From Bacteroidota bacterium (GTDB taxonomy: Bacteria; Bacteroidota; Bacteroidia; 2-12-FULL-35-15), in the NCBI GenBank assembly GCA_016722565.1, contig JADKIU010000002.1, positions 1,116,001 to 1,180,000 of the forward strand: DNA of 64,000 nucleotides, read 5' to 3'. The notes beneath the pieces are model-generated. The model was not told the origin of the DNA, searched no databases, and was given only the letters and a program-made list of their open reading frames with translations. Below are positions 17,513 through 25,684 of the stretch, in pieces (the stretch's first letter is position 1; the number at the start of each line of letters is the position of its first letter). A program made the translations under genes and the position numbers.

Positions 17513-18139
17513 TTATCTTGTCGCTACTACCTGCGGAGCAACCCTGTCAACCATTTGCATGGCTTGTACAATATTTACGATTGCTAAACTCTCTCTTTCT
17601 TCTGCGTTATGCAAGTTGGCTAAAATAGCCGGAATACTTTTTTGTGCATATGCTTCTTCTCTCAACTCCGTTGCAAATCGATAAGAACGAACGGCACTTA
17701 ACAATAAACTTTTGGCTTTCATAATGGTGCTATCCGCTTGATCATAATTTTCCAGATTATTAATGAAAGCCGCCTTTAAGAGTTTAAACTCTGCTCGATT
17801 GTTGAAGGCTAACAGTTCGCATGCTGCTAATTTTTTTGTGTTTGCTTGTTTGATTAATTCGTTGGCTGTGTCTATCATTCGTTTTTGTTCTTCCCCACGT
17901 TTTAGACCGGCTTCCATTTTTATTTTTTTTGCTCTGGCCAACAACTCCTCCGATTGCATGATCAATATGGAAGGGTCGTCCACCATTGAAAATTCTCTTC
18001 GCTCTGCTTCTGTGTAATTGGCATAACCTAAGATGAAATTTTTGTTGTGTTCGAATGCTTGGTTAGCAGGTGTTTGGCTGGATACCACTGCATGAGTGAT
18101 CAAAGCCAACAATGTTAAGATAAACGTTTTTGTTTTCAT
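17513..18139 (-). CDS. Exported, mostly alpha-helical protein of unknown function
   Basis: 208 residues. Signal peptide ends near VVSSQ (residue 22). The mature protein is Ala/Glu/Lys-rich and appears to be almost entirely helical (AEELLARAKKIK-like segments, TANELIKQANTKK, STIMKAKSLLLSAVRS), possibly a helical hairpin or coiled-coil assembly. No recognised family. Confidence 0.65.
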   Translation of the reverse strand: MKTKTFILTLLALITHAVVSSQTPANQAFEHNKNFILGYANYTEAERREFSMVDDPSILIMQSEELLARAKKIKMEAGLKRGEEQKRMIDTANELIKQANTKKLAACELLAFNNRAEFKLLKAAFINNLENYDQADSTIMKAKSLLLSAVRSYRFATELREEAYAQKSIPAILANLHNAEERESLAIVNIVQAMQMVDRVAPQVVATR

Positions 18140-18471
18140 GACGTATATGTTTTAAATGCGTTAGATGTATCATAGTATAAGTTTAAATGACAGGGATGAT
18201 TTTGATAGTAAATTTTGCATGGCTTCTAAAACCATTACAAACAGAGAGCTTGAAGTTACATGGGTTGTAAATTTGGCTTTTTGTACGGCAAGAAAAAGGA
18301 AAGGTTGTAAAAAAAATGAGAAATGATATTAACAGAAAAAAGGTTGAAAATTTAAAACGAAAAATTACGGAACATTCATAGAAATCGTCCGTACAACTAT
18401 ATCGGGGTTATGAAAAATCGCTCTCCGAAAGAATAGAAAAACAAATTATTAATCGGCACTCTCCACTTCCC
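18140..18471. other. Intergenic region without recognised feature
   Basis: This 332-base AT-rich stretch lies between two minus-strand genes and upstream of the exported helical protein. The longest reading frames I see are under 30 codons. There is no tRNA-like or RNase P-like structure, and no clear TAnnTTTG promoter that I would defend. It presumably holds the promoter of the gene at 18139 and the end of the gene at 18472. Confidence 0.5.
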
Positions 18472-19200
18472 CTAGCCCTTCTTTCTTGATATTTTTTTAC
18501 TCGGATTCCCTTTGTATTCAACACCACCTAAACCTTTTGCATCAACAATTAATTCTTCTGAAGCAAATACTTCTGCCTTTCCTACACCATCCGTTTCTAG
18601 ATTCACTCTTTCTGCTTTAAAATCAAATGCCTCCAAAGCACCAATTCCTTTGTGTTTTATTGTTAACGATTTTCCGGAACCTTGCAAACCCAAACTACCC
18701 ACTAATTCTGATTGAATCGTTAATGTTTCACAATCCAGATTTAATTTTGTTGCCCCAACACCTTTTAAACTCAATTCCACTGTTTTTAAATTTAATTTCT
18801 CCATACATTGCACCATCCCTACTCCTTTGGTCTCTAATTTCTGAATGTCTTTCAAGGTAATATACACATTGATTAATTTCATTTTTACAATCTTCGTATC
18901 GTCCTTCAACTTCACGGTCAAAATACCATCCACTACTTCCGTAACAATTAAAGGCAACACATTTTCATCTGCCTCAATGCGCACCGATTCTTTATCTTTC
19001 TGCTGCAAGTAGACATTAAAAACACCTTCCAAAGAAATTTGATTAAAGGCAGGAATTTCACGCACTTCCGTCATTTTTACTCCACTGGCTTTTACTTCTT
19101 CAGAGCCATCACCGGTTGAAACGGTGACATCATTACATCCGGCAAAAACCAATGTAGAAATAACTAAGATACTTTTTAACAGAACTGATACAGTTTTCAT
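18472..19200 (-). CDS. DUF2807 (GIN domain) lipoprotein
   Basis: 242 residues from the ATG at 19200; an ATG at 19212 is four codons upstream. Lipobox FAGC at Cys22. The rest matches the head-GIN (DUF2807) beta-helix: FNQISLEGVFNVYLQQ, then serial strands ending in GVG/GIG turns (LETKGVGMVQC, SLKGVGATKLN, HKGIGALEAF, TDGVGKAEVF, KGLGGVEYKG). These proteins are common in Bacteroidota and have been called putative adhesins; the function is not established. Extracytoplasmic, membrane anchored. Confidence 0.88.
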   Translation of the reverse strand: MKTVSVLLKSILVISTLVFAGCNDVTVSTGDGSEEVKASGVKMTEVREIPAFNQISLEGVFNVYLQQKDKESVRIEADENVLPLIVTEVVDGILTVKLKDDTKIVKMKLINVYITLKDIQKLETKGVGMVQCMEKLNLKTVELSLKGVGATKLNLDCETLTIQSELVGSLGLQGSGKSLTIKHKGIGALEAFDFKAERVNLETDGVGKAEVFASEELIVDAKGLGGVEYKGNPSKKISRKKG

Positions 19201-19362
19201 AGGGTGAATCATTTAAATGTAAAATTAATGCTTTTTAGGGAGACGGATATGCTACCTTAAAAGTTACAAGTCGCCTATTAATAAATTAAGCTTCTAAAAA
19301 ACAAGCAATTGCTTTTAAAAACAAGTAAATATTTGTATTTTTATGATGAATAATTCCTTCTT

Positions 19363-20142
19363 ATGAAAAAGCTACTACTTATCCTTCTAACGTCAGTAAC
19401 ACTGACCTCAATTGCTCAAAAAAAAATAAAATTTGAAACCGTTTTTTTTGAAGACAAAACATTCGAATCTGCCAACCTTAAAATAAATGTAACCGGTGGA
19501 TTAAGCGAATTTGATGTTATTAAGGCCAAACTGAAAGTTTTTAATTACAGTAACAAAACAATTGTCATCAAGCCCGAAGAATGTTATTTCACAACACACC
19601 AAGGCAATATTTTCTCAAAAGACAAATGGATTGTTGTGGCTCCTCGTGATAATGAATCAAAAGTAATTGATATCAAAGCGGACAATATCAAAACGGATAG
19701 CACCTCCCTTCACTTAAATGGCGTGTATATCTGCAATGAACAAACAGTGTTTGAAACCAAAGCAATGCCCCTGCCGCCTGAAAAAGAACTTTCTTTCGGA
19801 AACTTTCGATTAGAATTTGATGGATGGGACAGAGATGGCAAAGAAATTATGATTCGCTACAAGGTGCGTTATGTTGGAGATAAAATCGGAATGATGGTTC
19901 CTTCAAAAGTTACTTTAAAATCGCCTGAAGGTGGCGACTATAAAAACCAAAAGGACAAAGAGCAAGTGCACATCTTCCGTAAAAATGAAGATATCATTGT
20001 AGGATTTGTTTTTGTGAGCGACAGCAAAAAAGACAATACACTGCTTTGGAACGATGCTTTTTCTGAATCTGTTCCAGAAAAGACCGACAACATCACCATC
20101 GAATTAAAAATGGATTTGATTAAAACGAAAGACAAAAACTAA
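19363..20142 (+). CDS. Exported protein of unknown function
   Basis: 259 residues with a short signal peptide (MKKLLLILLTSVTLTSIAQ). The mature part alternates Ig-like beta strands (LKVFNYSNKTIVIKPEECYF, IMIRYKVRYVGD). No recognised family. First of three closely packed plus-strand genes (five-base gap to the next, then none), so probably an operon. Confidence 0.6.
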   Translation: MKKLLLILLTSVTLTSIAQKKIKFETVFFEDKTFESANLKINVTGGLSEFDVIKAKLKVFNYSNKTIVIKPEECYFTTHQGNIFSKDKWIVVAPRDNESKVIDIKADNIKTDSTSLHLNGVYICNEQTVFETKAMPLPPEKELSFGNFRLEFDGWDRDGKEIMIRYKVRYVGDKIGMMVPSKVTLKSPEGGDYKNQKDKEQVHIFRKNEDIIVGFVFVSDSKKDNTLLWNDAFSESVPEKTDNITIELKMDLIKTKDKN

Positions 20143-20147
20143 ATCCG

Positions 20148-20960
20148 ATGAAAAAAGTATTTTTTTACACTGTACTTGCATCGCTCCTATTGATAGCAGG
20201 CTGCAACAATAGCACAGATGCACCCAAAGAAAATACTGATAAAATAAAGTTGGCATTTAAGCCCGTGCCCGGCAAACAAGTAAGGATGAAGTATGCCTTT
20301 TCTGTAAACCAAGTTGCATCCGGAGATCTTACAGCTTTTGAAATGGACATCACTGCCAGAGGTGGAACCAACGAGAATGGAGATATTGTGGTGGATATGA
20401 CCAACGATAAAATAAGAATGTCGGGAACTATTCAAGGAGTAGCTGTTAGTGGCTCTGCTTCGGGCCCAGATTCCTTAACCGGTGATGCAAAACTGGTAGC
20501 ACTTTCTGTATTCACATTAGAAGGAAACACGTACCGCAGCATTTACAATAGCCAATTGAAAAAGAAGTCGGAAGTACACATGGATAAAGGCGCTATTGTT
20601 GACTCTTCTGAGAATAAAATTCAATTTCTGGTGGTGTATCCCGACAAAGAAATTAGTATTGGTGAGACCTGGCAAAAAGAAATCGTGATAAAAGCCGGCA
20701 ATAAAATGAACTGCAGCGCTACATATACACTGAAAGAACTTCACGAAGATTTTGCGATTATAACAATTGATGGTAAACTTTATGGAAGTGGTGAAAAGTT
20801 TGGCAATGAATTTTCGATGGAAGGGAAAATAACAGGAACCATCACCGTTGACATAACTACCGGATGGCCTATCATTACAGATGCACACCAAGATTTTATT
20901 CTAAAAATGGGTGGCAAAGATATTCCGATGAAATACGATATTAAATGTAACATTGAATAA
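20148..20960 (+). CDS. Lipoprotein resembling DUF6263-type proteins
   Basis: 270 residues. Lipobox IAGC at Cys19. The mature part begins KIKLAFKPVPGKQVRMKYAF and continues as a series of beta strands with conserved GETW (SIGETWQKEIVIK) and GTITVDITTGWPI near the C-terminus, a pattern I associate with DUF6263-like Bacteroidota lipoproteins. That family name is from memory and not verified. Middle gene of the operon. Confidence 0.6.
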   Translation: MKKVFFYTVLASLLLIAGCNNSTDAPKENTDKIKLAFKPVPGKQVRMKYAFSVNQVASGDLTAFEMDITARGGTNENGDIVVDMTNDKIRMSGTIQGVAVSGSASGPDSLTGDAKLVALSVFTLEGNTYRSIYNSQLKKKSEVHMDKGAIVDSSENKIQFLVVYPDKEISIGETWQKEIVIKAGNKMNCSATYTLKELHEDFAIITIDGKLYGSGEKFGNEFSMEGKITGTITVDITTGWPIITDAHQDFILKMGGKDIPMKYDIKCNIE

Positions 20961-21443
20961 GTGAAATCGCATACACTTCCTGAAATACAAAAAGAACTGG
21001 GCACACTCGAAAAGAAAGAGTTGCTTGACTTGTGCATCCGATTAGCAAAACATAAAAAGGAAAACAAAGAATTGCTTTCCTATCTTCTATTTGACGTTAA
21101 CGATGAAAAAGAATACCTCGAAAAAGTAAAAAAAGAAATCGATGAACTCTTTCACGATGTCAACCGAAAGACTGCTTATACCACAAAAAAGGGGCTTCAA
21201 AAGGTTGTTCGCAATCTGAACAAACTCATCAAAAACTCCAGTAAAAAAGAATCTGAATTGGATCTGCGAATTTATTTCTGCAAAAAAGTGAAAGCAGCAC
21301 GCATCAATTTAGATTCCAGCAAAATCATCAGTAACCTCTATTACCGAGAAATAGAGAAAATTAAAGTCGCCTTTTCAAAACTTCATGAGGACTTGCAATA
21401 CGACTATAAAGAGGATCTGGAAAAACTAGCGATTATACAATAG
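20961..21443 (+). CDS. Cytoplasmic helical protein of unknown function (GTG start)
   Basis: 160 residues starting with GTG directly after the previous TAA, with no gap, which suggests tight coupling. The protein is helical, Lys/Glu-rich and without signal peptide or membrane segment (LPEIQKELGTLEKKELLDLCIRL, KGLQKVVRNLNKLIKNS). No recognised family. Its last 18 bases overlap the end of the convergent gene at 21426. Confidence 0.65.
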   Translation: MKSHTLPEIQKELGTLEKKELLDLCIRLAKHKKENKELLSYLLFDVNDEKEYLEKVKKEIDELFHDVNRKTAYTTKKGLQKVVRNLNKLIKNSSKKESELDLRIYFCKKVKAARINLDSSKIISNLYYREIEKIKVAFSKLHEDLQYDYKEDLEKLAIIQ

Positions 21444-22733
21444 ATGAAGATCTAGAATTGGCTCAGCGGAAGTGATGGTATTCACTTGTGCCAATGTAAT
21501 CGGGTTAAAAGTGGTTATTTTGTTTGCCTCAATTACATACAATTGATTTCTCACATTGTCATATTTCATTTGCACCGCGGTGTACCCAGCTAAATAAGTA
21601 GTAACACTGCTCATGGAATATTGATACTTATAAATTGTACCATTCGAATGCCCTAATAAATAAGTATCAGCATCCAGTTTTAAAGCACTCAGCAAGCTAC
21701 CTGATGCCAAAGCAAAAGGATATGGATTCCATAAATTATTATTAATCCGATCAAACAATTGCAGTGTTGCTTGTCCGCCTACATTTCCAAAAACAAATAC
21801 ATTGGAGGCATCTTTCTCACAAAATGAAATAACATCTTGCGTTAATGTGCAATTTTTTTCTAAGCTTCCTGTAGGAAAATAAGTCGCCAGCTTTTTACCG
21901 GAAGTAAATTGTTCTTTTTCCTCTACAATCAAATACCCATCATTAAAACACATTTTCTGCGCATAATGTCCTGCAATTGCATTTGCAGAATAAAATATTC
22001 CACCGGTGTAGGAATATCCTCTGATGGTTCCATCAAATCGACCAACATAGGTATCTTTATCTGTATTGAAATATCCTGTAAAGTAAGGGTTGGAAGAAAC
22101 AATTGGCATAACAGTGAACTTTGGAGAATTATACTCCAATATATGTCCTGTGAAATTTCCAGTAAAATTTCCGCAGACATACGCTTGCTGATAATAGCTG
22201 CTCACTGAAGATCCCAGGTGATCACCGGAAAAGGTATGATAAGGGGTGATACTCGTAAAATTGGTATCCAATTTCGAAAGGTTTGTGGCGGTGCTTCCAG
22301 TTGCAGTAGCAACATAAATTGCTTTTAACGCTTTAGGAACCGCAATCAAATAGATTTTCTGAAATTCTTGTGACGTGTTTTCGCCATCAGATGCAGAAAT
22401 TTTCATGTAATAATAGCCGGTTTCCAAATGAATATTATCCAAGAAATAGGCTAAATTGATCGTCATGCTGGGGGATGATACCGTAACAGGAATTGTACTA
22501 TGTGCAAAATGTTGATCCGCATCCAATAAACTAACAGAAACCTCCGTTAATTTTGTTTCATCTGTAACTGTTGCATTCACAGTTACGTAACCATAGACAT
22601 TAAATGTCTGATTTTCAACAGGAGAAACAAATGTGATTTCCGGGCCTTTCTCATCTACCTCCTTTTTACAGGAAAACAGAAGAAAAATCGACAAAAAAGA
22701 AATCAGCGTATATATTTTGTTCACATGAAACAT
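21426..22733 (-). CDS. Lipoprotein with Ig-like domain and beta-propeller-like repeats
   Basis: 435 residues. Lipobox LLFSC at Cys22. An Ig-like domain covers about residues 30-125 (PEITFVSPVENQTFNV, then VTVNATVTDETKLTEVSVSL). The remainder reads as repeated four-stranded blades (YVGRFDGTIRGYSYTGGIFY, YLLGHSNGTIYKYQYSM), ending in NQLYVIEANKITTFNPI. The partner or ligand is unknown. A TAATTTTG element on the minus strand (22756-22763) lies just upstream of the start. Confidence 0.7.
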   Translation of the reverse strand: MFHVNKIYTLISFLSIFLLFSCKKEVDEKGPEITFVSPVENQTFNVYGYVTVNATVTDETKLTEVSVSLLDADQHFAHSTIPVTVSSPSMTINLAYFLDNIHLETGYYYMKISASDGENTSQEFQKIYLIAVPKALKAIYVATATGSTATNLSKLDTNFTSITPYHTFSGDHLGSSVSSYYQQAYVCGNFTGNFTGHILEYNSPKFTVMPIVSSNPYFTGYFNTDKDTYVGRFDGTIRGYSYTGGIFYSANAIAGHYAQKMCFNDGYLIVEEKEQFTSGKKLATYFPTGSLEKNCTLTQDVISFCEKDASNVFVFGNVGGQATLQLFDRINNNLWNPYPFALASGSLLSALKLDADTYLLGHSNGTIYKYQYSMSSVTTYLAGYTAVQMKYDNVRNQLYVIEANKITTFNPITLAQVNTITSAEPILDLHLLYNR

Positions 22734-22849
22734 CTTATAAAGTTAAGCAATTACAACAAAATTAGCTAAAAAGAACCCGAATATCTGTTAATAAGATGTT
22801 TATGAGGTGTTCAAAAGTATATTTCCTTTCCACATCTTTTAAAATTTGG

Positions 22850-22857
22850 TAACTTTG
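22850..22857 (+). promoter_or_regulatory. dnaB promoter -7 element
   Basis: TAACTTTG matches the Bacteroidota -7 consensus TAnnTTTG, and TTTC sits 19 nt upstream (22827-22830) as a near match to the -33 TTTG. The dnaB ATG begins five bases after the element, so the transcript would be leaderless or nearly so. Confidence 0.65.
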
Positions 22858-22861
22858 TACT

Positions 22862-23347
22862 ATGACTGATTTTACTACAAAAAACGATATAAACTCCCGA
22901 AGAAGAGTGGGTAAAACGAGCCCCACTCAGCAGCTGATGGACATAGGAAAAATGCCACCTCAAGCGGTTGAATTAGAAGAGGCTGTTTTGGGCGCATTAA
23001 TGCTTGAAAAAGATGCGTTAACGAATGTCATCGACATTTTAAAACCTCAAAGTTTTTACAAAGATGCCAATGCACGCATTTTTCAAGCCATAGAACAACT
23101 GTTTACACGCTCTGAGCCGGTAGATATCCTTACGGTTACCCAAGAGCTTAAAAAAACCGGAGAATTGGAGTTGGTGGGTGGTGCTTATTACATCACACAA
23201 TTAACCAATCGTGTTGCTTCTGCAGCAAATGCCGAATTTCATGCACGGATCGTTGCACAAAAATTTATTCAACGAGAACTTATTCGTATCTCTACAAAAC
23301 AATTAACGATGCCTACGAAGATGGGTCGGATGTATTCGACTTATTAG
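22862..23347 (+). CDS. dnaB: Replicative DNA helicase DnaB, N-terminal part (frameshifted)
   Basis: The DnaB N-terminal domain (PPQAVELEEAVLGALMLEKDA, then FYKDANARIFQAIEQLF) is intact and ends with TNRVASAANAEFHARIVAQK, the linker region. After residue about 147 the frame reads LTMPTKMGR, which is not DnaB. The +1 frame from 23305 reads NDAYEDGSDVFDLLDNAEK, the expected continuation. One extra A in the CAA at 23300-23302 restores KQINDAYEDG. DnaB unwinds DNA at the replication fork and is essential, so a real null allele is unlikely. Confidence 0.9.
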   Translation: MTDFTTKNDINSRRRVGKTSPTQQLMDIGKMPPQAVELEEAVLGALMLEKDALTNVIDILKPQSFYKDANARIFQAIEQLFTRSEPVDILTVTQELKKTGELELVGGAYYITQLTNRVASAANAEFHARIVAQKFIQRELIRISTKQLTMPTKMGRMYSTY

Positions 23348-24402
23348 ACAATGCGGAAAAAAACTTATTTTCCATTGTTGAAGGGAATATCAAGAAAAAT
23401 TACGATAAAATGAGTACCCTCATTCGTAAAGCCATTGATCAAATTGAAATCACAAAAAATAATAAAGGAAATTTTTCCGGTGTTCCATCGGGATTAACTG
23501 CACTTGACCGACTTACTTCGGGATGGCAAAAATCCGACTTAGTAATTATTGCAGCCCGCCCGGCTATGGGTAAAACCGCATTGGTATTAAGCATGGCTCG
23601 TAACGCAGCAGTTGATTTTAATAAGCCTGTTGCGATTTTCTCATTAGAGATGTCGTCCTTACAGCTTGTTACACGTTTGATTGCAAGTGAATCGGAATTA
23701 TCCTCTGAAAAATTAAAAAAAGGGAATTTGGAAGATTATGAGTTCCAGCAACTCAACGATAAAATCCGTAAACTTTCGGATGCTCCTTTATTCATTGATG
23801 ATACACCGGGATTGTCTGTTTTCGAATTGCGTGCAAAAGCACGAAGATTAAAAGAACAACATGGTATCGAATTATTAATTGTCGATTATCTTCAGTTGAT
23901 GACAGCAGGTGGCGAAGGGAAAGGAAATCGCGAACAAGAAATTGCAACCATCTCTCGTTCACTAAAAGGATTAGCAAAAGAATTAGAAATTCCGGTTATT
24001 GCACTTTCACAGTTGAGCCGTGCTGTGGAAACCCGCGGTGGTGATAAACGTCCACAGCTTTCCGATTTACGTGAATCCGGTGCGATTGAGCAGGATGCGG
24101 ATATGGTTATGTTTATTCATCGTCCGGAATACTATAACATTACAGAAGATGAAAACGGTAGCTCTACTTTAGGTATGGCAGAATTAATTATCGCAAAACA
24201 TCGTAATGGTCCGGTAGACTCAGCTAAAACAAGATACATCGGTCAGTTCACAAAATTCGCTGATCTTGATTTGTTGGATCAAAATTTGGACTATGCAGGT
24301 TCATCCAATAAACTTTCCCCGGCAACGGATTTTGACACACAGTCAAATTCAGTAATCCGAGGATCGAAAATGAATGATATTGAAGAAGATCATCCTTTCT
24401 AA
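23305..24402 (+). CDS. dnaB: Replicative DNA helicase DnaB, ATPase part (after frameshift)
   Basis: This is the C-terminal RecA-like domain, in frame from 23305; the first ATG is 23410. Walker A is ARPAMGKTALVLSMARN, Walker B is LLIVDYLQLM, and the arginine-finger/loop region is LSQLSRAVETRGGDKRPQLSDLRESG followed by IEQDADMVMF. No intein interrupts the motifs. With the one-base repair the full protein is about 513 residues, normal for the family. It ends 11 bases before the next gene. Confidence 0.92.
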   Translation, partial: NDAYEDGSDVFDLLDNAEKNLFSIVEGNIKKNYDKMSTLIRKAIDQIEITKNNKGNFSGVPSGLTALDRLTSGWQKSDLVIIAARPAMGKTALVLSMARNAAVDFNKPVAIFSLEMSSLQLVTRLIASESELSSEKLKKGNLEDYEFQQLNDKIRKLSDAPLFIDDTPGLSVFELRAKARRLKEQHGIELLIVDYLQLMTAGGEGKGNREQEIATISRSLKGLAKELEIPVIALSQLSRAVETRGGDKRPQLSDLRESGAIEQDADMVMFIHRPEYYNITEDENGSSTLGMAELIIAKHRNGPVDSAKTRYIGQFTKFADLDLLDQNLDYAGSSNKLSPATDFDTQSNSVIRGSKMNDIEEDHPF

Positions 24403-24413
24403 TCAAAATTTGA

Positions 24414-25682
24414 ATGAAGCGATTAAGTATCCTTATCTTTTTTATTTCTATTAGTTTGTTTTCAAGAGCTACTTTTATTCTTATCCCTATGGATATTGAA
24501 CAAAAGGATCATTTGAAAGCTTACGGTGTTGCCTATTGGGTTTTAAAACAAGATGTAGAAGTGCATTGGTTACTCAATTACCGCGGAGGAAGTTTCATGA
24601 TTAAGGATGCAAAATCGATTCAAAATGAATGCACCGTTCGTGGTGTATCATTTGAAATAATTGCCGATTCAAGATCCACAGCCATCCTTACAGAAATCTC
24701 CAACCCTGAAGTGAACATGGAAGATGTGAAGTTGGAAAAAGCTCCGAAAGTTGCAGTTTACTCTCCCAAAATGAAACAACCCTGGGATGATGCTGTGACA
24801 TTGGTACTCACCTATGCAGAAATTCCGTACGATATTATTTATGACGAAGAAATTTTAAAAGAAAAATTATTGCTCTACGATTGGTTACACTTACACCACG
24901 AAGATTTCACGGGTCAATATGGAAAGTTCTGGTTTGGCTACCGGAATGCCCCTTGGTATCAAGAGCAGCAGCGCACATTAGAAACAAGTGCTCGAAATTT
25001 AGGATATAGTAAAGTCTCAGAAATGAAACTTGCTGTAGCAAAAAAAATTCGGGATTTCACCTCTGGAGGCGGATTTTTATTTTCCATGTGTTCTGCTCCA
25101 GACAGCTATGATATTGCTTTAGCGGCTGATGGATTAGACATTTGCGAAAGCATGTTCGATGGTGATGGAACGACCCCCAACTACAATCAAAAATTAGATT
25201 TCTCTAAAACATTTGCATTTACAAACTTTAGCCTTAGTACCAACCCAAACGAATATGCAAAATCGAACATCGATACTTACCTTACTCGTAAGCAGAAATA
25301 TGGCATAAATAAAACAAATGATTTATTTACCCTATTTGAATATTCTGCAAAATGGGATGTAGTTCCAACCATGCTATGCCAAAATCATGAACAAATCATA
25401 AAAGGTTTTTGGGGACAAACAGTTGGTTTCGACAAAACATTTATAAAGCCAAACGTATTGATTTTAGGGGAAAACAAAGCGGCTAATGAAGCACGTTACA
25501 TACATGGCACATACGGAAAAGGCACCTTTACTTTTTTTAGCGGTCATGATCCCGAAGATTACGAACACAGAGTTGAGGATCCACCAACAGATTTGAGTTT
25601 ACATCCTAATTCTCCCGGATACAGATTAATTTTAAACAATATTCTTTTTCCAGCTGCAAAGAAGAAGAAGCAAAAAACATAA
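24414..25682 (+). CDS. Conserved exported protein, GATase1-like (often annotated asparagine synthetase B)
   Basis: 422 residues. A signal peptide (MKRLSILIFFISISLFSRAT) means it is exported. Proteins of this type in Bacteroidota are, from memory, often named asparagine synthetase B, but I see no N-terminal Cys glutaminase or AsnB synthetase motifs. The features fit a class-I GATase-like fold: VAVYSPKMKQPWDDAVTLVLTYAEIPYD, a LHHEDFTG motif, FTSGGGFLFSMCSAPDSYDIA and FFSGHDPEDYEH near the C-terminus. Role unknown. It is 11 bases downstream of dnaB and probably on the same transcript; it converges with the porin gene two bases away. Confidence 0.75.
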   Translation: MKRLSILIFFISISLFSRATFILIPMDIEQKDHLKAYGVAYWVLKQDVEVHWLLNYRGGSFMIKDAKSIQNECTVRGVSFEIIADSRSTAILTEISNPEVNMEDVKLEKAPKVAVYSPKMKQPWDDAVTLVLTYAEIPYDIIYDEEILKEKLLLYDWLHLHHEDFTGQYGKFWFGYRNAPWYQEQQRTLETSARNLGYSKVSEMKLAVAKKIRDFTSGGGFLFSMCSAPDSYDIALAADGLDICESMFDGDGTTPNYNQKLDFSKTFAFTNFSLSTNPNEYAKSNIDTYLTRKQKYGINKTNDLFTLFEYSAKWDVVPTMLCQNHEQIIKGFWGQTVGFDKTFIKPNVLILGENKAANEARYIHGTYGKGTFTFFSGHDPEDYEHRVEDPPTDLSLHPNSPGYRLILNNILFPAAKKKKQKT

Positions 25683-25684
25683 TT

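Noticed and set aside
23280..23410. Programmed frameshift or intein in dnaB
   Set aside because: No slippery heptamer with a downstream structure is evident, and no intein-like insertion; a missing A explains the join.
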